A DNA stretch of 7,237 bases from an uncultured Oscillospiraceae bacterium (GTDB lineage Bacteria; Bacillota; Clostridia; Oscillospirales; Oscillospiraceae). The position numbers were made by a program, and so were the translations under genes. The notes under the pieces are model-generated. The model had not been told where the DNA came from. It made no database searches and saw only the letters and a program-made list of their open reading frames with translations. Where the stretch lies: contig CAKTXB010000097.1 of NCBI GenBank assembly GCA_934630555.1, positions 1 to 7,237 of the forward strand, written 5' to 3'. The stretch's first letter is position 1. Each line of letters starts with the position of its first letter. Shown piece after piece: positions 1 through 5,807 of the stretch.

Positions 1-77
1 GCAGCGGAATGGATGAGCCCTGCCGCTTGCGGCGGGGCGAAGGATATGGAGCTTGCGAGGACGAAAGCGCCTCTTTT

Positions 78-113
78 GCTGACTTTTTTCTGGCAAGGCA
101 GAAAAAAGTCAGC
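78..113. repeat. Perfect 15-bp inverted repeat with 6-nt loop
   Basis: The arms at 78-92 and 99-113 are exact reverse complements, closing on the loop GCAAGG. Six T residues lie within the left arm and six A residues within the right arm. In RNA this would be a long, stable hairpin whichever strand is transcribed. It is not followed by a free T tract on the + strand, so it is not a textbook + strand terminator. It could be a bidirectional terminator remnant, a processing or stability hairpin, or part of a palindromic mobile repeat. The palindrome is seen directly; its role is not known. Confidence 0.8.
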
Positions 114-171
114 CGCCGGAGGCACGGTTGCGGTGGCGCGGCCACCGGGGAAAAAGCGGTGACGGGCGCAA
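113..171. repeat. Structured repeat, copy 1 (79-bp period)
   Basis: The first 23 bases (113-135) are identical to 192-214. By eye, 45 of 59 positions match between 113-171 and 192-250. Inside this copy, 131-137 and 141-147 form a perfect 7-bp stem with a 3-nt loop (GCG). The equivalent stem in copy 2 is also perfect despite sequence differences at two base pairs. The copy begins where the 15-bp palindrome ends. Confidence 0.75.
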
Positions 172-191
172 GCCTGCCGACTATGGCAAAT

Positions 192-250
192 CCGCCGGAG
201 GCACGGTTGCGGTGTGCTACACACCGAGGCAAAAACGGCGACAAGAGCAA
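192..250. repeat. Structured repeat, copy 2 (79-bp period)
   Basis: This is the second, diverged copy of the element at 113-171. Positions 210-216 and 220-226 form a perfect 7-bp stem with loop CTA. Relative to copy 1, one pair changes from G-C to T-A and the next from C-G to G-C, so pairing is kept while sequence changes. The 3' end of this copy runs directly into the terminator hairpin. Confidence 0.75.
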
Positions 251-276
251 AGAGAGGCAAATGCCTCTCTTTTTTT
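249..276 (+). terminator. Intrinsic (Rho-independent) terminator
   Basis: The stem core AGAGAGGCA (251-259) pairs with TGCCTCTCT (262-270) around a very short A-rich loop, and outer A-T pairs extend it to 249-272. Seven consecutive T residues (270-276) overlap and follow the 3' arm. This is a classic + strand intrinsic terminator. It would stop transcripts entering from the left before they reach the packaging genes, so the late operon needs its own promoter or antitermination. Confidence 0.9.
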
Positions 277-296
277 GTTGCCCGAAGCGGGGCAAC
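277..296. repeat. Secondary hairpin just after the terminator
   Basis: GTTGCCC (277-283) and GGGCAAC (290-296) form a perfect 7-bp stem with a 6-nt loop. It starts immediately after the terminator's T tract and is followed by TTTA and a run of C. It may back up the terminator or structure the 5' leader of the late transcript. Only the base pairing is shown by the sequence. Confidence 0.6.
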
Positions 297-355
297 TTTA
301 CCCCCTTGGGCCGGCTTGGGTGAAAGGCGGGTGAGGAGCTGCGAGTGGGAAAAAG

Positions 356-643
356 GTGAAGCGATCGGATCTGGAGCGCATTCGGGCGCAGCTGCGGAAG
401 ATGGCGTTTGGAAAGGTGAACGACTGCGTGAAGCTGGCTTTGAGCGAGTATGAGGACATTGCGAAGCTGGATCTTTCGATGCTGACGGAGATCAAGCGGA
501 GCGAGAAGGGCGTGGAGGTGAAGCTGCTGGACCGGACGAAGATCCTGGCGCAGCTGGCGGAGCTGGCTGCGGAGGAGCAGGACGGCGCGGCGGCACGGCA
601 GCTGCTGCGGGCATTACAGGACGGCGCGGACCATGACGGGTAA
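356..643 (+). CDS. Short terminase small-subunit-like protein
   Basis: A 95-residue protein placed directly before the terminase large subunit, overlapping it by 11 bases. The stretch around residues 42-65 (LDLSMLTEIKRS...GVEVKLLDR) followed by a Leu/Ala-rich helix resembles the C-terminal part of Gram-positive phage small terminases of the PBSX XtmA type. That part ends in a similar strand-plus-helix segment used in oligomerisation and contact with TerL. The N-terminal helix-turn-helix DNA-binding domain usual in about 150-270-residue small terminases is absent. A stop in this frame at 332-334 and non-coding sequence upstream leave no room for one. The start is GTG at 356, the first start codon in the open frame. 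Its ribosome binding site is poor: AGGAG at 334-338 is 17 bases away. ATG at 401 is an alternative start. Position and resemblance support the role; the function is inferred. Confidence 0.65.
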   Translation: MKRSDLERIRAQLRKMAFGKVNDCVKLALSEYEDIAKLDLSMLTEIKRSEKGVEVKLLDRTKILAQLAELAAEEQDGAAARQLLRALQDGADHDG

Positions 644-1883
644 CGCCGGGTTTTCGGAAAAGCAGCGGCAGGCCATGCTGTGGTGGCGCGGAGAGGAAAG
701 GCGGTATGAGGCGATCGTATGCGACGGGGCGATCCGGTCGGGCAAGACGTTTGCGATGACGCTGGGGTTCTTTTTATGGGCGATGAGCGAATTTTCAGGC
801 AGACGGTTCGCGCTGTGCGGAAAGACGGCGCAGGCGGTGGAGCGGAATATTTTGGCCGACACGCTGCCGGTCTTGCGGGGCGTGGGGATGCGCATAGAGC
901 GGACGGACGCGGGGCGGACGCTGCGGGTGCGGTTCGGCGGGGCGGACAATGTGTTTTTGGCCTTTGGCGGGTGCGATGAACGCGCGGCGGCGCTCATTCA
1001 GGGCGTGACGCTGGCGGGGGTACTGCTGGACGAGGTGGCGCTGATGCCGCGGTCGTTTGTGGAGCAGGCATGCGCGCGGTGCTCGGTGGAGGGCAGCCGG
1101 CTTTGGTTCAGCTGCAATCCGGAGGGGCCGCAGCACTGGTTTTACCGGCAGTGGATCTTGCGGGCGGAGGAGATGAACTGCCTGCATCTGCACTTTACGA
1201 TGGAGGACAACCCGGCGCTGCCGGCGCAGATCCGCAGGCGGTATGCGCGGATGTATGCGGGCGCGTTTTACAGGCGGTATGTGCAGGGGCTGTGGGCGGC
1301 GGCGGAGGGGCGCGTGTATGACTTTTATGACACGCAGCGCGCGCGGCCCGCGCCGTGCGGGCCGTGGGAGGACGTGTGGTATATCTCCTGCGACTATGGC
1401 ACGGTGAATCCGGCGTCGTTCGGGCTTTGGGGGAAGAAGGACGGCGTTTGGTACCGGGTGCGGGAGTTTTATTTTGATTCGCGCCGGGCCGGACGGCAGA
1501 TGACGGATGAGGAATATGCCGCGTCGCTGCGGAAGCTGGCGGGGCGGCATGAGATCCGGGCGGTGATCGTGGACCCGTCGGCGGCGAGCTTTATGCAGAC
1601 GCTGCGGCGGCAGGGCTGGCGGGTGCAGAAGGCGAACAACGATGTGCTGGACGGCATTCGGCGGACGGCGGACTGCCTGAAAAATGGGAGGATCGTCATT
1701 TGCGCGGAGTGTGTGGACTGTTTGCGGGAGATGGATCTGTATGTTTGGGAGAACAGCGCGGCGCGCGACCGGGTGAAGAAGCAGAACGACCATGCGATGG
1801 ATGATATGCGGTATTTTGTGATGGGCGTTTTGGAGGCGCCGGGCGGATTCACGGCGCGGGCGGTGGCGCGCGGCGGCGCTTGA
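633..1883 (+). CDS. terL: Phage terminase large subunit (ATPase/nuclease)
   Basis: The 416-residue motor and nuclease of DNA packaging; it docks on the portal, pumps DNA into the prohead and cuts concatemers. Walker A is GAIRSGKT (residues 32-39). Walker B is GVLLDE (129-134) with D133 and catalytic E134. The coupling motif is SCNPEGP (160-166). The C-terminal RNase H-like nuclease domain begins near residue 247. Candidate metal-binding acids are D254 (CDYG), D314 (VDPS) and the D386/D390/D391 cluster (NDHAMDDMRYF). Length and motif order match the PBSX/SPP1-type terminase family of about 420-440 residues, so it looks complete. Its ATG lies inside the end of the preceding gene with only a weak AGGA upstream, so translation is probably coupled. 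A GC-rich 8-bp palindrome (1344-1364) falls in the linker between the two domains. Confidence 0.95.
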   Translation: MTGNAGFSEKQRQAMLWWRGEERRYEAIVCDGAIRSGKTFAMTLGFFLWAMSEFSGRRFALCGKTAQAVERNILADTLPVLRGVGMRIERTDAGRTLRVRFGGADNVFLAFGGCDERAAALIQGVTLAGVLLDEVALMPRSFVEQACARCSVEGSRLWFSCNPEGPQHWFYRQWILRAEEMNCLHLHFTMEDNPALPAQIRRRYARMYAGAFYRRYVQGLWAAAEGRVYDFYDTQRARPAPCGPWEDVWYISCDYGTVNPASFGLWGKKDGVWYRVREFYFDSRRAGRQMTDEEYAASLRKLAGRHEIRAVIVDPSAASFMQTLRRQGWRVQKANNDVLDGIRRTADCLKNGRIVICAECVDCLREMDLYVWENSAARDRVKKQNDHAMDDMRYFVMGVLEAPGGFTARAVARGGA

Positions 1884-1962
1884 GGCGGCACGGTATGGAA
1901 TACGGCGCGCGGTAGTGCCTTGAAAATTTATGCCGCGAAAGCGGCGGCAAAGGAGTGAGGAT
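1884..1962 (+). promoter_or_regulatory. Portal leader: GAAA-capped hairpin and strong RBS
   Basis: The 79-base gap before the portal gene contains GCCGC (1932-1936) and GCGGC (1941-1945) flanking GAAA, giving a 5-bp stem with a GNRA tetraloop, extendable by a T-G pair. Five bases after its 3' arm comes AAGGAG (1950-1955), seven bases from ATG 1963. This ribosome binding site fixes the portal start at 1963. The in-frame ATG at 1930 has no ribosome binding site and is partly within the hairpin. The hairpin is seen; any regulatory effect is inferred. Confidence 0.6.
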
Positions 1963-3090
1963 ATGCGGAAAACGAAGCAGGGCGCGGCGAAGGCGGCGCA
2001 GCTGCGCGCGGGCGAGCATCATCCGTTTGGGATGCTGGCGGGCGTGCAGAGCCTGGGCGGCGCGGAGACGGCGCTGTATGAGTCGATGCGGCAGGCGCTG
2101 CCGCTTTTGGACGCGGCCATTGGGAAGCTGGTGCGGCTGACGGGCGGCTTTGACGTGACGTGCGCGGACAAGCGCGCGGAAAAAGGGCTGCGGCAGTTTT
2201 TGCGGACGGTGGACATTGGACGCGGGCAGCGCGGGATGGCGTGCTTTTTGGAGGCGTATTTGGACAGTCTGCTGACGTATGGACGCGCGGTGGGCGAGAT
2301 GGTGATGAGCGGCGGGAGCCTGCGGGCCGTGTGCTGGGGCGATGTGACGCGGCTGCACGTGAAGCAGGGCGCGTCGCCGCTGGAATTTCAGCTGGGCGTT
2401 TGGGAAAACGGGCAGGAGCGGATGCTGCCGTATCAGGAGCTTTTGCTGTTTTCGGCGCGCAATGCGAACGCGGCGCATCCGTATGGGGTGTCGCTGCTGG
2501 CGGGGATGCCGTTTTTGGCGGATGTGCTGCTGAAGATCTACAACACGATCGGCGTGAACTGGGAGCGGGCAGGGAACGTGCGGTATTCCGTGGTGTACCG
2601 GCCCGGGGCGGACGGCGTGAGCGGGCCGGAGGCGGCGGAGCAGATGGCGCGCGAATGGACGCAGGCGATGCGGCAGAGCAAAAACGGCGATGTGCGGGAT
2701 TTTGTGGCCGTGGGCGATGTGGAGATCAAGGTGATCGGCGCGGACGGACAGGTGCTGGACTCGGAGGTGCCGGTGCGGCAGATCCTGGAACAGCTGGTGG
2801 CCAAGACCGGGCTGCCGCCGTTTTTGCTGGGGCTGAGCTGGTCGTCAACGGAGCGGATGAGCGCGCAGCAGACGGATCTGCTGACCTCGGAGCTGTGGGC
2901 CATCCGGCGGTGTGTGCAGCCGGTTTTGGAAAAGGTTTGCCGGATGTGGCTGCGGACGGAGGGCTTTGGCGGCGAGGCGGAGATCGTGTGGGATGATATT
3001 TCCTTGCAGGACACGGTGGAGCAGGCGCACGCGGCGCTGTATTACGCGCAGGCGGAAAGGCTGCGCAGAGAAATGGAGGAGCAGGCATGA
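1963..3090 (+). CDS. Phage portal protein
   Basis: The 375-residue portal subunit. Portals form a dodecameric ring at one capsid vertex, through which the terminase pumps DNA and to which the neck proteins attach. Support comes from its place between terL and the prohead protease, and from the C-terminal LPPFLLG (residues 284-290) followed by a polar S/T/E/Q segment and a long helix (SAQQTDLLTSELW). That matches the usual portal pattern of a P-P-x-L-L-G turn followed by the helix that lines the tunnel. The central part is rich in beta strands (LHVKQG, FQLGVWENG), typical of the portal wing. At 375 residues it is slightly short for HK97-type portals (about 400-430) and clearly shorter than SPP1 gp6 (about 500). 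The start at ATG 1963 follows AAGGAG with 7-base spacing. It overlaps the protease gene by ATGA. Confidence 0.88.
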   Translation: MRKTKQGAAKAAQLRAGEHHPFGMLAGVQSLGGAETALYESMRQALPLLDAAIGKLVRLTGGFDVTCADKRAEKGLRQFLRTVDIGRGQRGMACFLEAYLDSLLTYGRAVGEMVMSGGSLRAVCWGDVTRLHVKQGASPLEFQLGVWENGQERMLPYQELLLFSARNANAAHPYGVSLLAGMPFLADVLLKIYNTIGVNWERAGNVRYSVVYRPGADGVSGPEAAEQMAREWTQAMRQSKNGDVRDFVAVGDVEIKVIGADGQVLDSEVPVRQILEQLVAKTGLPPFLLGLSWSSTERMSAQQTDLLTSELWAIRRCVQPVLEKVCRMWLRTEGFGGEAEIVWDDISLQDTVEQAHAALYYAQAERLRREMEEQA

Positions 3091-3959
3091 AGGTAGAAAA
3101 GCAGGCGCGTGTGGTGGAGGCGGGAACGCCGACCGAGGCGCAGCTGGAAAGGATCAACTTGCAGACGAAGTCGCCGGTGCAGGCGGAGGAGGTGTACTGC
3201 TTTGCGGTGCGGCTGTGCGACGATGAAGTGGACCGCGATTTTGAGCGGTTTTCGCCCGAGGCGCTGGAAAAGCTGGCGGAGCTGTTCGTGGGCAAGACCG
3301 GCGTTGTGGACCACACGTGGTCGAGCGAAAAGCAGCTGGCGCGCGTGTTTGAAGCAGGCGTGGAGTATGCCGACGGGCGCGCGTTTTTGAAGGCGTGGGC
3401 GTATATGCTGCGCGGGGAGCGGACGGACGGCGTTATTCGCGAGATCGAGGCGGGCATCAAGCGCGAGGTCTCGGTCGGGTGCGCGATGGGAAAGTCCATC
3501 TGCTCGATCTGCGGGGCGGACTATGGCAGCTGCGGGCACGAGAAGGGGCAGGTATATGGCGGAAAGACGTGCGTGGCGGTGCTTTGTGAGCCGCTGGACG
3601 CGTATGAATTTTCGTTTGTGGCCGTGCCGGCGCAGCGGAGCGCGGGCGTGATGAAGCGCCTGGAGGACGAGGCGAGCGACCTGGACCGGTATGCGATGCG
3701 CGCGCTGCGCAAGCAGGCGGAGCTGGGGCGTGTGTACCGCAAGGCGCTGCAGGAGCGCGTGGCGCGGCTGACGATGCTGGTGGATCTGGGGCTGGAGCGG
3801 GATCTGGTGGAGCGGATGGTCTCGGCTTTGGATGTGGAGCAGCTGCAGGCGGCGGAAAAGGGGCTGGCGAAGAAGGTGGAAGCGCTGTATCCGCCGGTGT
3901 GTCAGCTGGCGGAGCGGCAGGAGGCCGCCGGAACGACGGACAGCGCGTTTTTGATTTGA
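3087..3959 (+). CDS. Prohead protease with zinc-knuckle-like insert and helical tail
   Basis: A 290-residue protein resembling the HK97-type prohead serine protease group (S78/U35, including PBSX XkdF). These enzymes assemble inside the prohead and cleave capsid and scaffold proteins. Conserved-looking landmarks are H76 in VDHTWSSEKQ (candidate catalytic His), S129 in REVSVG (candidate nucleophile) and D171/E174 in the EPLDAYEFSFVAVPA block that is diagnostic of the family. Between them is C139-x2-C142-x6-C149-x-H151, a possible zinc knuckle. Residues from about 190 to 285 are Leu/Glu/Arg-rich and probably helical. No separate scaffold gene is visible, so this tail may act as scaffold (inference). 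The start at 3087 overlaps the portal stop and has GGAGGA 6 bases upstream, giving strong support. Confidence 0.85.
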   Translation: MKVEKQARVVEAGTPTEAQLERINLQTKSPVQAEEVYCFAVRLCDDEVDRDFERFSPEALEKLAELFVGKTGVVDHTWSSEKQLARVFEAGVEYADGRAFLKAWAYMLRGERTDGVIREIEAGIKREVSVGCAMGKSICSICGADYGSCGHEKGQVYGGKTCVAVLCEPLDAYEFSFVAVPAQRSAGVMKRLEDEASDLDRYAMRALRKQAELGRVYRKALQERVARLTMLVDLGLERDLVERMVSALDVEQLQAAEKGLAKKVEALYPPVCQLAERQEAAGTTDSAFLI

Positions 3960-4040
3960 ACGCGGGGCGGCACGAACGGGTTTGAACGGATGTGCGGCGC
4001 TGCATTTGAATATTTTTAAATTTTTGGGAGGTACGGAAAA
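3960..4040 (+). promoter_or_regulatory. AT-rich leader and strong RBS before the decoration/capsid genes
   Basis: After the protease stop there is an 81-base gap. Positions 4004-4025 are almost pure A/T in an otherwise very G+C-rich window. They are followed by GGGAGG (4026-4031), nine bases before ATG 4041. TTGAAC at 3982-3987 resembles a -35 element, but no good -10 box lies 16-18 bases downstream, so I do not call a promoter. The AT tract would at least keep the ribosome site unstructured, suiting genes whose products are needed in many copies. Confidence 0.5.
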
Positions 4041-4409
4041 ATGGCGATTTCTTTTGGCGCGATCGGGGAACGGTATGTGACGTTTCTGGCGGGGAGCGGC
4101 GCGGAGGCGGGCGCGCTTTGCAAGGTGACGGGCAACGCCGAGGTGGGCGCGTGCGCGTCGGGCGACTGCTTTTGCGGCGTGGTGACGCAGGTGCGCGGCG
4201 GCACGGCGAGCGTGCTGATGGGCGGCTATGTGGAGCTGCCGTATACAGGTACGGCGCCGGCGGCCGGGTTTGCGGAGCTGGTGGCGGACGGCGCGGGCGG
4301 CGTGCGCGTGCCGGCGGCGGCTACGGCGTCGAAGCCGGCGGAGACGGGGCGCAGCTATCTGGTGGTGCGTGTGGACACGGCCGGCAAGACAGTCGGGCTG
4401 TTTCTGTAA
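4041..4409 (+). CDS. Probable capsid decoration (head stabilisation) protein
   Basis: A 122-residue protein directly upstream of the major capsid gene, where phages often encode a decoration or head-stabilising protein that sits on the outside of the shell. The sequence is dominated by short beta strands, glycine and alanine (for example GALCKVTG, FCGVVTQVRGGTASVLMGGYVELPY, SYLVVRVDTAGKTVGLFL). It has no long helices, signal peptide or membrane segment, consistent with a compact beta-barrel. It contains four cysteines, three within residues 38-45. The start at ATG 4041 has a strong ribosome site (GGGAGG, 9-base spacing). The assignment rests on position, size and composition; no catalytic motif can be seen. 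A small capsid-associated protein of another type is the main alternative. Confidence 0.6.
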   Translation: MAISFGAIGERYVTFLAGSGAEAGALCKVTGNAEVGACASGDCFCGVVTQVRGGTASVLMGGYVELPYTGTAPAAGFAELVADGAGGVRVPAAATASKPAETGRSYLVVRVDTAGKTVGLFL

Positions 4410-4415
4410 ATAACG

Positions 4416-4422
4416 AAAGGAG
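4416..4422 (+). promoter_or_regulatory. Ribosome binding site of the major capsid gene
   Basis: AAAGGAG lies 10 bases before ATG 4433. A second ATG at 4426 is closer (3 bases) but is out of frame and reads only MNDGL before a stop at 4441-4443, so 4433 is the true capsid start. The five-codon minicistron overlaps that start. Confidence 0.75.
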
Positions 4423-4432
4423 AGCATGAACG

Positions 4433-5458
4433 ATGGGCTTTGATACGATCAGACTGGAAAAGGGGATGTACCGCGAGAGCGGCAAGAGCTTTACGCAGGT
4501 TTTGGAGGGGATGGACCCGAGCGAAAATTACAGGGGCACGGCGCTGGAGGGTACGGACGCGTTTCAGCGGCAGCTCAAGCGCTTTGATATTCACGCGCGC
4601 GGCGCGTATTCGGACCCCGTGGAGAAATTTTTCCGCACGGCGGAGTCGAGCGTGCTGTTTCCGGAGTATATTGCCCGCACGGTGAAGCAGGGCATGGAGG
4701 AGAGCGACGTGCTGCCGAAGATCACGGCCACGACGACGGTGATCGACGCGATGGACTACAGAAGCGTGTATTCGGCGGCCTCGGAGGAGGACAAGCAGCT
4801 TGCACAGGTGGCCGAGGGCGCGAGCATTCCGGCGACGGAGATCAAGAGCAAGGCAAATCTGGTGAAGCTCAACAAGCGCGGGAGAATGCTGGTGGCGTCG
4901 TATGAGGCCATTCGCTTTCAGAAGCTCGATCTGTTTGGCGTGACGCTGCGGCAGATCGGCGCGTATATGCAGAGAATGCATTTGCAGGATGCGGTGAACG
5001 TGCTGATAGACGGCGACGGGAACGCGAACGCGGCGGGCGTGTATACGGTGGGCACGAGCCCGATGAGCGGCACGAAGGGCACGCTGACGTATGCGCAGCT
5101 GGTGGAGTTTTGGGCGCAGTTTGAGCCGTATACGATGAACGCCATTCTGGCGCCGCGCGATGTGCTGGTGCAGATGCTGAAGGTGACGGAGCTGCAGGAT
5201 CCGGCGACGGGGCTGAATTTCCAAGGCACGGGCAAGCTGACGACGCCGCTGGGCGCGGAGCTGCTGTGCGCGCCGTGCGTGCCGGCGGGCAAGCTCATTG
5301 GTCTGGACCGCCGCTATGCGCTGGAGATGGTGCAGGCGGGCGAGGTGAGCGTGGAATACGACAAGCTCATTGACCGTCAGCTGGAGCGCGCGGCCATTAC
5401 GTCCATTTCCGGCTTTGGAAAGATCATGCCGGAGGCGGCGAAGGTCTTGGTGGTTTAA
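4433..5458 (+). CDS. Major capsid protein (HK97 fold)
   Basis: The 341-residue main shell subunit, which assembles into hexamers and pentamers of the prohead. The first ~70 residues are charged and probably helical, including repeated aromatic/acidic stretches, and could serve as an N-terminal arm or scaffold-like delta region. From about residue 75 (VLFPEYIARTVKQG) the pattern fits HK97-fold capsids: an extended loop and strand segment ending in VAEGASIP (126-133), a helix in the middle (about 172-192, ending LQDAVNVLIDG), then the A-domain and a C-terminal strand region (EMVQAGEVSVEYDKLIDRQ). Length is in the usual 300-400 range. It follows the decoration gene after 23 bases and precedes the neck genes by one base. 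The start is fixed by AAAGGAG. Cleavage by the upstream protease is plausible but no site is evident. Confidence 0.88.
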   Translation: MGFDTIRLEKGMYRESGKSFTQVLEGMDPSENYRGTALEGTDAFQRQLKRFDIHARGAYSDPVEKFFRTAESSVLFPEYIARTVKQGMEESDVLPKITATTTVIDAMDYRSVYSAASEEDKQLAQVAEGASIPATEIKSKANLVKLNKRGRMLVASYEAIRFQKLDLFGVTLRQIGAYMQRMHLQDAVNVLIDGDGNANAAGVYTVGTSPMSGTKGTLTYAQLVEFWAQFEPYTMNAILAPRDVLVQMLKVTELQDPATGLNFQGTGKLTTPLGAELLCAPCVPAGKLIGLDRRYALEMVQAGEVSVEYDKLIDRQLERAAITSISGFGKIMPEAAKVLVV

Positions 5459-5459
5459 G

Positions 5460-5807
5460 ATGGCCCGGTCGGACGAGATCGCCGCGCTGGCGGCGGAGCT
5501 GACGGGGCGCAAGGCCGACGACACAGCGCTTTTGGCGCTGTGCCGTGCGGCGGAGGCGGAGCTGACGGGCCGGCTGCGCCGGGGCGTGACGGCGGACGGG
5601 TGCGCGGACTGCTTTGTGTGCGCGGCGGCGCTTTTGGCGGCGGCGGGCTGCGGGCTGGCCGGAAGCGCGGATGCCTGCGCGTTTCGGGTGGGCGATGTTT
5701 CGGTGACGCCGGACCGCGCGGGCGCGGCGGCTTTGCGCGCGCAGGCGCTGGCGCTGATGCAGCCGTTTCTGGAAACGGGGTTTTCGTTTTTGGGGGTGGA
5801 GGCATGA
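5460..5807 (+). CDS. Head-tail connector (neck) protein, first of three
   Basis: A 115-residue, Ala/Leu-rich, mainly helical protein immediately after the capsid gene. This is the position of the SPP1 gp15 / HK97 gp6-type connector that binds beneath the portal ring. The opening helices (residues 4-40, EIAALAAELTGR...LLALCRAAEAELTGRL) and a later helix pair fit that all-helical family. ATG 5460 begins one base after the capsid stop, with only a weak GGTGG upstream, so translation probably depends on ribosomes finishing the capsid gene. It contains six cysteines, including the motif ADCFVC (around residues 49-54), which recurs in the protein at 6129-6611. The role rests on gene order and helical character; sequence similarity to a named family cannot be tested here. 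Confidence 0.65.
   Translation: MARSDEIAALAAELTGRKADDTALLALCRAAEAELTGRLRRGVTADGCADCFVCAAALLAAAGCGLAGSADACAFRVGDVSVTPDRAGAAALRAQALALMQPFLETGFSFLGVEA

Larger units (their letters stand above)
1..355. other. Hairpin-rich non-coding region upstream of the late genes
   Basis: No convincing gene lies here. The open frames present are overlapping, Arg/Gly/Pro/Lys-rich in every frame, lack good ribosome binding sites, and run through obvious hairpins and a terminator. The stretch contains a long perfect inverted repeat, two diverged tandem repeat copies each with a hairpin, an intrinsic terminator and a further hairpin, annotated separately. The first 77 bases show only a small GCCGC/GCGGC palindrome (22-33) and nothing else I can name. 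The region probably separates an upstream transcription unit, ending outside or at the left edge of the window, from the packaging and head genes. Confidence 0.7.

Noticed and set aside
113..214. CRISPR array or phage attachment site from the 23-bp direct repeats
   Set aside because: There are only two copies, similarity continues well beyond the 23 bases into what would be the spacer, and no cas gene, tRNA or integrase is nearby. A diverged tandem structured repeat fits better.
9..334. Overlapping + strand open frames in the left region as small genes
   Set aside because: They are Arg/Gly/Pro-rich in all frames, run through hairpins and the intrinsic terminator, overlap each other and lack ribosome sites. 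They look like non-coding repeat sequence left open by high G+C.
1344..1364. 8-bp palindrome in the terminase gene as a regulatory site or pac site
   Set aside because: It lies in a Pro/Arg/Ala/Gly-coding interdomain linker of a G+C-rich gene, where such palindromes arise easily. Nothing else supports a packaging site.
2160..2996. + strand frame of 278 codons inside the portal gene
   Set aside because: It is Gly/Arg/Ala-rich with no ribosome site, and is a +1-type shadow of the portal gene caused by codon bias.
3982..4016. Internal promoter before the decoration gene (TTGAAC plus an AT-rich box)
   Set aside because: The only TATTTT-like box is about 23 bases from the -35-like hexamer, outside the normal 16-18 spacing. 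I kept it only as an AT-rich leader.
4426..4443. Regulatory minicistron MNDGL overlapping the capsid start
   Set aside because: The ATG is only 3 bases from AAAGGAG and five codons long. It is most simply a chance ATG; the capsid ATG at 4433 is better placed.
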